Shown here one piece after another: positions 13,801-27,133 of a DNA stretch of 64,000 nucleotides (the stretch's first letter is position 1; each line of letters starts with the position of its first letter). This DNA is from Branchiostoma floridae. Its lineage: Eukaryota > Chordata > Leptocardii > Amphioxiformes > Branchiostomatidae. Made by a program: the position numbers and the translations under genes. The stretch is taken from positions 11,819,097 to 11,883,096 of the forward strand of contig NC_049982.1 of NCBI RefSeq assembly GCF_000003815.2, in the 5' to 3' direction. The notes under the pieces were generated by a model. It was given only the letters and a program-made list of their open reading frames with translations, was not told the DNA's origin and did no database searches.

Positions 13801-16800
13801 CGACACCTACCCACCTACCAAATATCATCAGGTTCCACCCAAGGTTTCTCGAGTTATGTTGTTAACGGTCAGACAGGCAGACATACAAACAAACAAACAA
13901 ACACACCTAAAATATAACATTCTTGGAGAAGGTAAGATGATGAACCAGTTACTTACTTGGTACACCGGGTAAGTGGATAGACTTTGCCGGGTGGAACGAT
14001 ATATTCGGACATTCGTCTTATCAGGACCCCTAATCTTTTCAATAATTGTGGCTGATTCTTTCGCGACATGTGACTCTCCTCAAACACGTGACCCCCAATT
14101 AAACGCCCTATCGGGGGACTTCCTTAACCAAAGACTCCCAGAAACCTCAACAGTGAGTGATTGCGTGACACCTGCTAGGACCCAGAAAGATTTTTTTTAA
14201 ATCGAACAAGTAGAATATCTCGAAAATGTTTATTCACGTTTTAGTACCTCTGGTAAGTAAGGCATTTGGATTTCGCATATTTTGTACATTTCAGGGATAG
14301 TAGCAGTTGGTGGAAATGTCATGGCCATCATCGTATTCGTGACAGAAAAAGAGTTCCGTAAGAAAGAGCACAACAGTCTTCTTCTGAACATGGCCTTAGC
14401 TGACTTAGGCGTCAGCATCTTCGGGTATCCCGCCTCCACTGTGTCAGGTGAGTGGAGGGTCGCAGGTAGTTCCATATCGTTACGTCAGTGAATGTACGGA
14501 ATAAACTCGAACTTGAGTGAAACAAAATTATGCTACCTTATGAAGAATGCGAATTTTAATGGATACCCATTAAGACCCGCATTCTTACTAGGATGGTATA
14601 ATTTTGTGTTACTCAAATGTCTGTCTTGATATGCTTTCTTATTATTTTGTATGGATCTTCCTTCTTGCCGAAAAAAAACGACACCGACGCTGGACGTTAA
14701 TAGCAAATTTACGGACTCAGCTTTCAGAGATCATGAATTCAAAGATCAGCAAATTCGAATGGGATTCCCGTCGTTCCGTTTTGTTATATACCTTGAAAAA
14801 GGTACAATGCTGAAAGGTATAGCGCTTCACATGAGAGACGTTTTTTGTTGTTGTAAGTGCAATAGACAAATATATAAACATAGTGGCGCTGCACTCAGAT
14901 ACAGTTACAAAAAAACGAATATCACAGCGACACAAAAAACTACGTTTAATAGATTGGTCAAGGACACAAACGTAAGCAAATTGCGTGAACAAAGGCGTAA
15001 GATTACGAAGAGCAAATCGAATCAACTAAACTGAGACTGGTTTACAGAATAATATAAACACAAATATAAGTATTACTAAGCTTCACTGACCCCAAAAGAA
15101 AGAATCTACACCACACCTTAGTCTATAACGCTACTTGAATGTACCGTGGTCTCTTACAAAGAGGTTGTGTTTCATCCACAGGGTACGCAGGAAGATGGGT
15201 GCTGGGAGAAGTGTGGTGTGTGATATATGCGTTTGTCTGCTACACCTTCTCCATGGTCACCATGAACACCCTGTGTGCCATCAGCATCTATCGCTACATC
15301 GTCATGTGTACGCCACAGTATGGTAAGGAAACACCGGATAAAACAGCTACACTGCAAAAGCAACACTTTTCCTCACTTATGTCAATGAGTTGTAATCTCC
15401 AAGCAGATCTAATTGAGGCAAGATAGGGCTAAAAAGTGATAACCGCTGGCCAATAGATACTGTTTCGGCCCATGGATGATGCCAAATCTTCGGAAGATCT
15501 TCCTGGAGATTAGCAGTTTTGGTACCATGGTGCAACCACCCAAAAATGCAGATCTGTAGTGCATTCCTAGTGGCCTTTTCGAAGCGTATTATAGACTTAA
15601 AGCATGAAATGGAGATGTTTCGTTCTGTGCCAGTAACATCCCTGCATGTTTTATCACCTTGGTTTCAGAATAACCTTACTGGCATCTGTTTGAGCATGAG
15701 GTTATATGGTAATGTCACATTGCCATAGTAGCTTTATTCTGTGTTAGTTATACTGCTGCATGTTGCATCAGCCTAGTTTCAGAATTAGGTTGTCTGGGCT
15801 CGCGCTGCCTGAAGTAGCATCCGAAAAGCAGACGCGCACTGGAGTACAGTGCTAGAGGCTGCGTTAAAGTGGATCTTATGAACTGGAGATGCTGTGCCAG
15901 TAATATTACAAGGCTCTATAAGGCCACGGCAATTAGATTTTATGGATGACATCCTATGCAAAGTGCAAAAATAATGAGATAGCGCGAAAAAAAACAAGAT
16001 GGCTAAATTTTCAAAATTGACACTATAAACGTCGTAACAAGATTTGAAGTGACAAAACGTGGCATCACAACGAACAAGACACTCATTCCTGTATTAAAGA
16101 AGTGAACTATTGTAGTAAAAGTGATATAGTGTGGTACACTAGTATCACTTGCCAAGCTGGCAACTACACTCATGGCTTCCATATTGATGGCACTTTTACA
16201 ACTATCCAACACGTTTCACTAGTACTTCTACAACTATAGTCATGGCTCCCTAGTGTCACTTCTAGAAGTATAGTTATTAAGCTTCAACTCAACATGTTTG
16301 CCTATTTTGGTCTATTTGACCATCCCCGAAGAGGAAAAAAATTCTTGTTTTTTCCCTGAAATCAAGTGAAAATGAATGAGCGCGCTGATGTCATCCACAA
16401 AATTGACGTACTGCGGTCTTATCTTAATATATAGGAATATCTTATTCATATCAAGGTATACTGTCAGTATACTAGGCCATTTGGCATCACACAGAAGAAG
16501 CACATTTGATACATATGATTCATATTATGAAATGATTCATAATTTGACCTGACTGGAGAGTCTCCCCAAGCCAACTTTGAAACCGAGCACAGTCTATTTG
16601 TCGGCCCCGGCAGCCCATCTGCTGACCCACCGCAGGACCATGTATGTGATCCTGGTGACCTGGCTGTACGCGCTGGTGTTCACGGTGCCTCCACTGGTCG
16701 GAGTCAACTACTACACCTTCGAACCGATCCGTGAGTACATGCCAGGAGGTATTCCATGCTGCTTCTTCCCAACATGGTTGTTGAAAAAAAGTTGTTTCTA

Positions 16801-18578
16801 GGCCTTTTTTGTTCGGAAATGTTTGACTTCCTTTTGTCTTTCTGTTATGACGTTAGATCACGAGAACGTGCAAGTTACATATGGAGAGCGTCAAAGCTTA
16901 TCAAATTCAAACCGTCAAAATAGGTTCTTACTGCCATAATCTTTGAAGACAGCCATGATTCCTAAATGTGGCTCAAGCAATCGTAAACTGGTTATGTCAT
17001 TAAAAAACTAACATTATCGTTCCACGACCTCATACCTTTCATACAACACCTACCAGTAAAACTCAAAGTAAAACTCCCAGTTCAACTCTATTTGAAATGA
17101 CTTCTACCAACGCAGATAAACGTTCAAGTAAAACTCCTGCTTGCACCGAGTCACAGGTTCGTGTCAGCCATCATCCCTTTGTGCTGGGCACCAGGACAGG
17201 CCCTGGATGGACCGGAATTTTAGTCAGCTGCCAGCTGCATTTTCGCCAGATTGACTTACCTTAAAATGAAATTATAGTATTCTTTTTAGAAATCATGCAA
17301 CTGTTGATCTTCATTTGCATCGTTGATATCTATCGATATACCTCTCTTTTTCAGTAACATATGACACATGTTTGAGAGTCCAACCTGTTCATGGAATTTA
17401 GCGGATTTATAAACGCTTCTCATCAAATATAACGTTATGCAAAGTAGACATATTTGAAATGTGACGTTAGCCGTTTAAGAGGTACTAATGATGTTGGCAC
17501 CCCTTGCAGGAATCATCTGCTCCTTGAACTGGAACGTGCGGTATCCCGGAGAGATGGCCTACACCGTACTGACCATCTTCTTCGGCTATGTCGTCTATGT
17601 CGTTATCATGGGGTACTGCTACTGCAAGATCTACTTCAAGTCGAAGAATCTCAAGTTTGGCGCCCTGGCCAGTGACAAGGCCAAGAAGGCTGTGAAGAAG
17701 GATATCCTAAAGGCTTCATTGGTAAAGTCAGATGTTGAGATAATGCATGTCTGAGGAGGAAAAAGAGTACCTGAGTACCATCCTCCGTAGTGACCGCTTG
17801 CTAACCACGGAGGTTACCGAGCGAAAGGTTACCAGCGGTCACTACAGAGGGTGGTACTCAGGATATCTTTTATTTCTTCTTCAAGGAAACAGTGGATGTA
17901 TTTGATGCAATTTCAACGGCCACTTAACTTGTGTGTGCGTCTTTAAACTTATTCTACGGCCATCTTAGGTAGCTATCTTGAGCTAGAGTCCCCTCCCCTT
18001 TGTTCCCTTATCTATAGCATATATTCATGCAGGTGCGCTCGTCCGATCTCACCCAACATGTTATCACGAACATAACATAACATGTTATGAACATATTGGC
18101 ATAGCCTCTGTAATGTAACCGTGGACAATCCATGCGGAGTATTCAGAAATATACTAAAAACAAATATAGGCTGTTTGACATCCAAAACCTTCTGTGAATT
18201 GTTTAGATGTGCATGACTATGGTGGTGTCCTTCCTCATCGCCTGGACCCCGTACGCCGTGTCCTCTACCTGGGACATCCTGACTGAGGAAGATCTACCGA
18301 TCATCGCCACCATCCTGCCCAGCCTGTTCGCCAAGTCGTCCTGCATGATGAACCCCATCATCTACACCTGCTGTAACGGCAAATACCGACAGGCGGCGCT
18401 CAAGTCCTTCCGCAGGCTTGGTTGCTTCAACAAGCAGGTGAATCCGTTGAATACGGAACAGCCACAGGCTGTCCGCCGGAGAAGGTGCTCTGCAGTAGGG
18501 CCTGCTGATCAGGGCATGGCCATGAACGCCATTCCACCTAGCAGGGCCACGAACGACAGGCAGTCGAGTTCTTGTTAG
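10863..18578 (+). CDS. Neuropsin-like (OPN5-type) opsin A, six exons, 391 aa
   Basis: Exons: 10863-11043, 14295-14447, 15182-15322, 16614-16730, 17510-17721, 18207-18578; all are GT-AG and phases agree. It is a seven-helix receptor binding retinal through Lys311 (FAKSSCMMNPIIY, bovine Lys296 site). Other visible landmarks are the disulfide Cys124 and Cys201, Glu195 (site 181 counterion), Tyr127 at site 113 as in neuropsins, LADL in helix 2, and NPIIY in helix 7. FLIAWTPYAVSSTWD and the residues around the lysine resemble OPN5 more than ciliary, Go or melanopsin types. The N-terminus carries NAS and NSS glycosylation sequons (N2, N21). The DRY motif reads YRY (148-150). The C-tail has an RRRR run. 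The start was chosen because the paralogue at 27134 shares it. It is presumably a UV/blue sensor of the plasma membrane. The class is fairly sure; the exact subgroup is not. Confidence 0.85.
11465..11575 (-). repeat. SINE fragment
   Basis: On the minus strand it reads CATGTGGCGCATGTTCGACTC, then CACTGATCTTGTACCC and a GGGAAGGCACTTT body, a diverged copy of the 3023-3466 SINE. Confidence 0.6.
12967..13062. mobile_element. 96-bp hairpin MITE-like element
   Basis: Its two ends are near-perfect inverted repeats of about 30 bp, starting TATCTGTTG and ending CAACAGATA. The centre is AT-rich with AACCTAGCTATATATAGG. There is no coding capacity. The family is unknown. Confidence 0.7.
13530..13935 (+). 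repeat. R-family repeat, 3' part
   Basis: It shares the ordered landmarks of the family: TTGAGTTATCC, CTGCAGTTCC, AGCATGGCTAGAA, GCTGCAGTACC, CTACCAAATATCATC, TCTCGAGTTATG, a CA-rich stretch, and a final AAAATATAACATTCTTGGAG block. The 5' half is missing or unrecognisable. Confidence 0.7.
15393..15512. mobile_element. Short TIR element (CTCCAAGCA family)
   Basis: It begins TAATCTCCAAGCAGATCT and ends with the inverted AGATCTTCCTGGAGATTA. The same termini occur at 28213-28440 and 53792-53970. It is non-coding and sits in intron 3 of opsin A. Confidence 0.65.
15922..16410. mobile_element. Degenerate TIR element
   Basis: The left end (GGCCACGGCAATTAGATT, then GGATGACATCC) is an imperfect inverted match of the right end (GATGTCATCCACAAAATTGA). 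It resembles the better-preserved element at 31466-31831 in opsin B. The interior has short degenerate repeats (CACTAGTATCACTT-like). Confidence 0.4.
17760..17870. mobile_element. Hairpin element just after opsin A exon 5
   Basis: About 38 bp at 17760-17798 (ending GTAGTGACCGCT) is repeated inverted at 17833-17870 (starting AGCGGTCACTAC). It starts roughly 38 bp after the exon 5 donor. It is non-coding. Confidence 0.7.
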
Positions 18579-21500
18579 AAGTGTAGCAGTGGCCATTCTT
18601 ATACATCTGAAGGGGAGGGGCTGCTAAATCGAATTGCCCATTCCCTACATGGTTAAGCCATGTCAAACAATCACTTAAAAACACATTTACCTACATTTCA
18701 AACCTCAAGTCTTTACCCCCACTGCAAAGCTGGATTTGTTAGGTTTGTTTTGGTTCAAAAAGCCCGAGTTCAACTCCGGCATTTTAACGAGCTACAGCCA
18801 GATGATTGTCATGATGTCAGGATTGCACCCCCTCCCCTAATGGATCAGTCCATGTGCCAGTCTCGAATATGAAGGTCACTCATAGGTCAAAGCATGCCAA
18901 AGGTCACAATTTTTGGCAAGATTTTAAAAATATACATGCTTCAGTCACTCTTGCAGAAATATAGACCTTTGTGATCGAAATTTGCCCAGGGAAAAAAATT
19001 ATCTAAAAGAAACAGGCTCCGGAAAACAACTCCCTCCCCTGAAGTTTTCTGAACGTATCTTTTTGCACTTTTAGAGCTAAGCTAACAAAGTTTTCTGCTC
19101 TGCCGATTTGTTCTCATTGATCACTCCATAGGCCTACATAGTGGCGAAGTTGGTCGAGGGACTGGCGTTGCACAAATGATACGCGTATCATCCCCGGAGA
19201 GAGAGTATACCAAATTTAAGACGTAACGCTATTTGAGTTACATTTAATTTGAAAACGTTACGAATAATTTACAACGACTTACAACATTGCACATCTCCTA
19301 GCTTACAACCTTAAATGTGGTGAAATGGTTGCAGGGGTGGTGTTTGTATAAGCGTTTGCACTATCTGAACGTGCATCAAATGAAATTTTATCCAGATTCA
19401 AAAAGACTTTTACCACCGACAGTTATTCCTCCCGTGGCCTCCGGCGTCATTGACGTCATTCGACTCTGCCAATCGGGCATGCGCGTGCGATAGCTCTCTT
19501 TTGGTACTGTCCAACGTAGAGCCCCACCCGCGGCCTTTCGGAGGCTCTGCTAAACCCAGCTGAACTTTCCACTTTTGTGGGCGTGGCCTTAGCTGTCAGC
19601 CAATTGGAGTATAGCTTAGATGTTTCCCTTTGGCAAAGATGACTGGCAGCTGGTTAGGGGTCACACCTTAGAAATAACCATTTGCCTTGGCCCTAAAACG
19701 TCGCCCTTAAAACCTTCACAAAGTTCATTGTCACACAGTCCACGGATAATGCTCTTTAATAGCAGTTGAATGCCTGTCAGTAGATGACAAACAAAGCAGA
19801 GCAAGCACTCAGTTTCTTCTTTGTCACAAAAAAAACTTGACAAATATTTATCACATGCACACAGAGGTGAGCATGGACGTGTGAAATTACTAGACTATAT
19901 ACATATGACTGACTGACTGACTGACTGACTGACTGACTGACTGACTGACTGACTGACTGACTGACTGACTGAATGAATGAATGAATGAATAAATGAATGA
20001 ATTAAATGAAGGAATAAAGAAATGAATCAACTGTACATGGTGCAATGCACTAGTGTAACTCTCAGAGACTTACACTTATGACTTAACTAATTAACTTGGA
20101 TGGAGCACTGGTAGCTACAACATTTGATATTACATGTAGTTCCGAGTGACATGGGTAAAGACTTCATACCTGTATATTTTCAACTATACTAACACGCTAG
20201 CTATGGGACGAAACTTCTCCAAACATACCTTTTCATTATCGTTGATAGCCTCTTCTGTAGAGTCACGCTGTAATGAATATGTCATACATAGATATATTTT
20301 CAAAGTTTAATGCATGTGTATTGTTAAGCCTCACGCTTACTAACATACACATCAAACGGTAATCTATCTAATTTGCGAATTTAAGGCATTTGTACATCTC
20401 ATGATTGAAGAATAGAGGTAAATTGATCTTAAATGTTTACAATAATATTAGTATTCTGTGACTGAAGTGATTACTGATTGTTGTTGGTGGGTAGATATTT
20501 CAAAGAATTGCTATTACTATTGCTTGTTTGTTGTCGCACAGACCTTCCTTTATCTTGTAATGTAGTTATCCAAGTACTGAACTATTAGAAACTAGATGTT
20601 GGAGTCACGACAAGCCGCTATTGTGCAGTGCATGTTTCCCTAGCGTTAGTCATATCTATTTGGAAACTATCAACGTAATATGGCTCGTTTGATGGCTTGT
20701 ACTGTGATGCAATTGCTATAGTAAGTATGGTCGATTATTTCTGAATGATCTCTTTTCCATATTATCTTTCTCCATTGTACTGATTATTCTGTTATGGGTG
20801 TGTCATGGCTGTAAGATTTGTGTCAAAATTTTTGATTAGTAAAGTTTGACAAATTACTGTGTTCTTAAAGATTATTGTCGTAAAGTTTTGACAGTCAGAT
20901 TACTGTGTTTTTTTAAAGTTTATTGATTTTCAATCAGAATACATAATTACGAATGCAATCATCAACACCCAAGGAAATACTAACAACGAAAATAATTTTT
21001 TTTACTACTGTTCAGACGTAAATGCAGGATTTTTTAAAACATTGTCATTGAAATGAAGTAAAATTATCAGAAAATTAGATGAATGTCTGAAATACAACTT
21101 GATGAAACCGTAGAATCAATGAAATAAATTGCACCAAAGAAGAAGATAACTTAGTGATGGCCATTCGAATTTAATGACGGAAATATAGTTTATTCCTGCT
21201 TGTTACGATGATATGTCAAATCGCTTTGGTCGAAATAATGTTAGATTATGTTGCTGGTTGCAATGTACACAGTGTAGCTACAAGCAGCAGGTGAAGTTTT
21301 GATCGTTCTCTACTGACCAATGATTTCATGGACAGCCTTGCATTCAAACCACGTCCTATAGTCCCCATCAGACTTGATAGACTGCTGAGAAAATAGTAGG
21401 AAATTGGCCAGTAATGTGGATAATTGCACATTGTCTGATATGTAGTTCTAGCCTACGACACTCGTCTGAACTCTCATTATTATGCCTATTTGATATTACT

Positions 21501-21693
21501 GCACTTTCTCAGCAAGCTGAAAGCTGTGGTGGGTGGGGTGGGGATGCTGCATGCCCGCTTCCGCAAGGTGTACGCGAGCTGCCCTAATTTCCCGTAATTC
21601 CTAGAGGAAAGCTATCTATCATCATGTCATTTGAAACGTGGTGCATTTCGTAGGTCACTACTAGGAGGTATTTCTTGCGTTGTCACTCCCCTT
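18579..21693. other. Intergenic stretch downstream of opsin A
   Basis: I find no gene. Apart from a tetranucleotide array at 19906-20002, it is AT-rich single-copy-looking DNA. The stretch 19430-19600 is richer in CpG and holds TGACGTCA, but I cannot tie it to a transcript. Confidence 0.5.
19906..20002. repeat. Compound tetranucleotide microsatellite
   Basis: An uninterrupted TGAC/GACT array of about 65 bp changes into a TGAA/GAAT array of about 30 bp. Confidence 0.95.
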
Positions 21694-24014
21694 TAGGGAC
21701 CGTGCGGCGTTTAGTGAGGGGGGAGGGCCGGTCGCCAGAGGGTCGGGTCAAAAAAATTTTGCTAGGCCCTCCCCCCAGGTAAAAATTTTTTTGCTAGGCC
21801 CTCCCCCCAAGTCAAAATTTTTTTGCTAGGCCCTCCCCCCTCCTATCAACTTTGAAAAAATATTCAAGACGCCAATAAAACACTGCGCTCCCATTTGGAA
21901 ATGTGCTTTGCGTCATGCTTTTTCATGATTTTCATCGCGAAGCAGATCTCTCACCCCTAGTAAAACTAGAGTTCGGCGACCTCATACCTCCATGAAAATT
22001 TAGAGCTTTCGTCAATTTCATGCAATTGACTAGCACATTAACATAATTTATGCATGGTATTGTTCATCATTGACTAACGTACACATGTCACAATTATAAA
22101 ATTCCCATTATTAATCATAAAGCGTTTTTGCAATTTTTACATAAATTATGCAAATAAGTTCCTCATTACCATATTTGGTATCTGCTTATATTCCACCTGC
22201 AGTTCCGCAATTGAATGTTAGGGGGCTGAAACCTGCCCCACTTTGTCATGACACTACAAGCTATCTACCAGCCAAATGTCAAGACCATATCACATCCAGG
22301 ACAAGAGATACATTGAAAAAACTGCCATGATATAATATCCTCATTAATTATGCAAATGTACTCCTATTTTGCATAATTAGTATTTAATCTTGTACAAAAT
22401 TGTCTAAGGTACCTACATACCAAAAATGATGAAAATCCGTTGTTCCCTTCTTGAGTTATCCTCGTCAGAAGTTTTTGACAAAAATGCCCCTGCTATTCCC
22501 AAACTAGACGCTAGGGGGCCCAAACTTACGTAATTTTTTTCCTGAGCACAAGAGCTATCTAATACTTAAAAATCTTGACCATAGCATGTTCAGAACACCG
22601 AGATAGCAAAACCGGAAGTTGCGCTGCAGTACCAAGGCCACACACCAGGGGGCCCAAAATTGACCTTGACCTTCGTCTTCCCAACCCCTACCTACATACC
22701 AAATATCATCGTAGTCCATCAAGAGGTTCTCAAGTCATGATGACCACAAATATGCGGACACACAGACACACACACAAACACACACACACACAGACACACT
22801 CAAAACTATACCTCCATTTTTTCATGGAGGTAAAAAGGAAAACAGAATGGCTCAAAATATCTGCTTCATAGAGGGATAAATATCTGCTTCATAGAGGCAT
22901 GAATATTTGCTTTATAGAAGCTATTTCATTGTTTTGTTATCAAAACAACACCTAAAACGCATTTGTATCTGGATTTCTAGTAGATTTGCGCCACGAAGCG
23001 TAATAACTTACGGTAAATAGGGGGGGGGGGGGGGGGGGGAATGAAAACCAAAACGACAGCACGATTCGACTAACCAAAACTGTAGTGGGGAGGGGGGTGC
23101 CGACGCGTGACGCTGATTTTCCCACGGCGGGGTAGACCGGTCGCCTCTCTTTAGCCGCCGGCGGGCGTGAGAACGCAGACTTGCAGGGGATCTTTTAAAA
23201 ATACCACGCTTTTTTTTTGCCACAGTTTCCTGCATTGCTTTATTATGGGAAAATTTGCTGGTTAAATGACATTTCTATGACAAAAAAATAAGAGGGTTTC
23301 AAGTTTTTGAGAACGACGTTCCGAACACCATGTCTGGCGCCAAAGGCACGAAGAATCGCAAGGTAGCTATAGGTCCGGGGAAATTTTGAAATCTTGGCCC
23401 TCTTAAAAGCTATTTCCTGCAGTTTGAGGGAAATATTTTGCTGGCAAACAAGGCTAACTTTAATGGCATTTCAATTTAGAAATACAAAATCAAATCCCCC
23501 CGAACACATTATCACGATGTCGGTCACCAAAGGCGCGAGGCCGGTCACGTCAAAAGGTGTCCAGGGAAATTTGCAAATCTTTACCCTCGAGCTCTGAAAC
23601 GCCATGTCTTACATTTTGAGGGCAATAGGACAGGGGTAAATTTTGCTGACAGACTAATCTAGAGTTTACTAACATTTCTGTAAGTGAAAAAGGTTTTCGA
23701 GGGCGATGCATAAGCACCGCCCCCTTTCGCATTTTCACTGTGTCCCGAGCGCCGAACTTGGGCGATCCCTTGCGGAGTTCTAGAAATATTTTGAAATCTT
23801 GACCCTCTGAAACGCCGTTTCTTGGATTTTAAGGGACAAATTTTGCTGGTAGACCAAGCTATTATTTTTTTGCTTGGCCCTCCCCCCAAGTCAAAATTTT
23901 TTTGCTAGGCCCTCCCCCTGGCAAAATATTTTTTTGCTAGGCCCTTCCCCCCCCCCCCCCCCACCCCCCTGGCAACCGGCCCTCCCCCCTCGCTAAATGC
24001 CGTACGGTCCCTTA
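21694..24014. mobile_element. 2.3-kb non-autonomous DNA transposon with subterminal repeats
   Basis: The ends are inverted repeats of roughly 40 bp: TAGGGACCGTGCGGCGTTTA at left, and the inverse of TAAGGGACCGTACGGCATTT at right. Inside each end lie two or three copies of a TTTTTTGCTAGGCCCTCCCC unit, inverted relative to each other. The interior has a nested R-family copy (21965-22832), a poly-G run (about 23020-23039) and tandem units with CCCTCTGAAACGC shared with 35755-36110. I see no transposase. The superfamily is uncertain because flanking duplications are unclear. Confidence 0.7.
21965..22832 (+). repeat. R-family repeat, nested full-length copy
   Basis: It starts ACTAGAGTTCGGCGACCTCA and ends in a hairpin, ACCTCCAT-TTTTTC-ATGGAGGT. 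The body has TTATGCAAAT-rich blocks and repeated GGGGGCCCAAA phrases, then a CA microsatellite. It shares order and wording with the 42356-43264 copy, although the hairpin stem differs. Confidence 0.75.
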
Positions 24015-27012
24015 GGTAGTAGACTATTCTAATACCATGTTAACAATGCAAATCAGACTGGATTTATGATGGCCATGGGCGTGTGTATCACTACTCAACA
24101 ACGAGCCTGGGCTCATTTACTATAATGTTGTTGCTGTACAGGTTTTGTTCCCTCGTTTTGTCATGCATTTTGCCAAGGTTCGGCACTTGAAAGCAGCACA
24201 AATGTTTAGGTCGACTTCGGAAGATGAAGATTATGCAGTTAGTTATTATGTATCTAGTGTTGTCTTTGATTCACAACCATGTAGTACATGTACACCTGAT
24301 TTAATGTATCAAAATTGATAGTGGCATTTGGGCGTACATACGGATATCTTTAAAAGCTAGGCTTGATGATGATGAAGTCAGGCATTAAACAAATACTGTT
24401 TGAATTGTTCGTTTGTTACCCTTGTGAAAGTCGCCAATAAAGTATTTTCTGTGATCAGCTGCGTCCTTCTCGTAAATATATTTTTGTTTCATTTTTGTGA
24501 CTGAGATGTCAGCCTTCAAATGGCCATGTATTGGGTATGTGCCTTGTCATCCAATCATCCCATGGCTCTGAATGAATCTTAATTGATTGATTGATAAGAG
24601 ACAGGACAAAGATAAGCTGTGTTCATAACAACCACAGCCTCGCTCCGCCAACGAATGATCTCTCTAGATTTCAAAAATACGGCCACGTCAGCCACGTCAT
24701 CCATACCTGAATTACAAAGACATATATATGTAGTTGTGCACATCTTCAAAATCAAACACGAAGGATTAGTAGTACTGTCACGTGGACTATATACAGACTT
24801 TGTCGTTATTGAAACCTGATATGTTCTTTACTGTTAGAACCACATTGGAATTGTATTAATTCTGCTCGCGTTATGACCTTAGCCATGGCGGAGCTACCGG
24901 AGACATGGACCCATTGATAAACATCAAATTATTCAGGACAAACGGTCACATTGTGACTACATTGTGGGTACATTGCAAAGCTCCTGTTTTTCTCGTTATT
25001 TAGCCTTTACAACTGACTTACAATAAACGCTTCTCATTGGCTATGGAATGACAGCCTTATTTGTATAAGTCAAGTCAGTTGGAAATCTTCACCACCCAAA
25101 TAAGTTTAAGTATAGAATTCTTATCTTTGACAAAAACGTGTACGTCTGTAATATCTGCTATATTGTTATTGTTACCGTTAAATGACAGACATAATAAACG
25201 CGCATAAGTGGACTATACGCGCATCTAGTCTCAGTTGCAGACGCCCACGGCCCGTAAACAGAAAGACATATCATTAGAATCTTTCTGTAGAAATATCACC
25301 CTGGAAATATAACATTGGGCCTCGAGCCGCCTCATCAGGAAGATTAAAGAACCCAGAGATGAAGTCCGGTCCTGTGGTTTAATTCGCGTCACCATGCAAC
25401 AGGTCGGATTGTTGCGGCACATCAAAGTTGGAGGTTGGACATGCAGCAGACAAAAACTGAAATTAAATAAAGCCATGAAAGGACGTGCATACTGTGCCGG
25501 GGAAGTTGATATTTCTACAAAGCCTTTCATCTTATTTCAAAACAACTTTTCACTAATTACGCCGAAATTGAAAGAACAGGAAAGGATAGTAAGAAAGAAA
25601 GACATCAAACAGGTTTTCAGGATAGGCCCACGGGATACGCGATAGGCCTTAAGCTAAAACTAATTGGTTGAATTTGGGTCCGTTCTCTTGCCAACCAAAT
25701 CAAGAACAACAATTAAGACGTGGGAAATGTGGGTTGGTTCAGATATCAAGGCGTCTTCTTGTATTTGTTTCTTTGTTTATTATGGAATCTTTATCAGTGT
25801 TGAAACCACTACTCTTCCTGTAGTCCTCTTTCATAAGATATATAGATGATAAGTACCATTTAACATCAATCAATAACATTCGACATCATTACATCGTAAA
25901 TGTTAACCTGAGTTATCATTTGCTAGGTTTCAATTTACACCAATCAATAAGATGATAAAAGACACAACTAACATTAATCAATCAATCAATCAATCAATGG
26001 CATCATTTAGAATGCAATATTGTATCATATATCATATATCAAGAACATAATCACATCATTAATCACTATGGGGTCTAGTATCACGGCAGTAAATAGATCA
26101 GTGAAAGAAAGGCCGAGTTTTCGGCATTTTTGTCGGTTTCTAGATCTGTTTTATCACATTTTCTTTATTTTTCCGGCAAGGCATGAAAAAGAGAATGAAT
26201 AGATATCCCGGTATGAACTCCTAGACCAAGCAAAAAAAAAGCCAGAGCCGAACCTCTGCTTGGAGAGTAAGAGTATCATATTTTGCCCCTTTCTAAATGA
26301 GAGTGAACATACTGTAAATCATAAAAATATGATGACTAAATATATGTCGTTAATTCACAACATATATCGAAAAATAAATATTGATGAGCGTAGTCTTCCA
26401 GAGTCAAAGAGGAAGATGTGAAAGGAAATGATGTTGTTTAGTCCACCATGGTGTTCAGTCATTTGTTCAACCTTCCTGACAAGTTCAATGTCATGCCTTT
26501 AAAATCTGTTTTTTATTCAAAACCTGGCGTGCTACGACGATCAGATGAACATGACCTAACCAACATGAATTACCTTGTAGACCGACATCTTATTTCTCCA
26601 GCCTGCTTGTTGCTGTTGTTTACATAATACTATAGAAGGCAATTGCCACTGAGGGTTGGACAAGCAAAGTGAATTATTACGGATTGCTAAAAAGACTTTT
26701 AACAGCATATGTTTGTGGCTTCAATTCTAATGGCGCCGAAATGCTAACGAAGGAAAGCATTCAGCCCGGATGACCCTTTTTTGCCGGACGGGAAGACAGA
26801 CAAGTGATGTAAAGGGCAGCAAAAAGACTTACATAAAAGGCTTAACAGGAGACGGTTACTTAGTAATTCAAGTCTAGCCTGACAAAGCTAGGCTTGAAAA
26901 GGTAGTCAGCCGACCACTGGCTATACATCTTAAGAAGGCTTTGATATGCTATCTTATGAAACTGGTAAATCTGCCTGGGGATTAAACTTTTCACTATTAC
27001 CGATGCTGACGT
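24015..27012. other. Intergenic stretch upstream of opsin B
   Basis: I find no supported gene. There is a short CAAT array at about 25975-25999. Homology to the opsin A upstream region starts only at 27013. Confidence 0.5.
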
Positions 27013-27133
27013 CAATGACATCGCCACCGTTTATTGGCCCGCGAGTCTTGCCGTTTTTACGGGAGCTCTGAACTGGACCTGGAGGTTTCTCCTGTACATC
27101 CCACTCCCGGCCGGACGGCGCGCCAGCCTAGTC

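Larger units (their letters stand above)
11044..14294 (+). other. Intron 1 of opsin A
   Basis: This 3.25-kb intron contains a SINE fragment, a 96-bp hairpin element and an R-family repeat, listed separately. The rest shows no coding frame or motif that I can support. Confidence 0.6.

Noticed and set aside
23008-23235. A minus-strand frame ending in poly-proline
   Set aside because: The proline run is the poly-G tract inside the transposon; no gene structure surrounds it.
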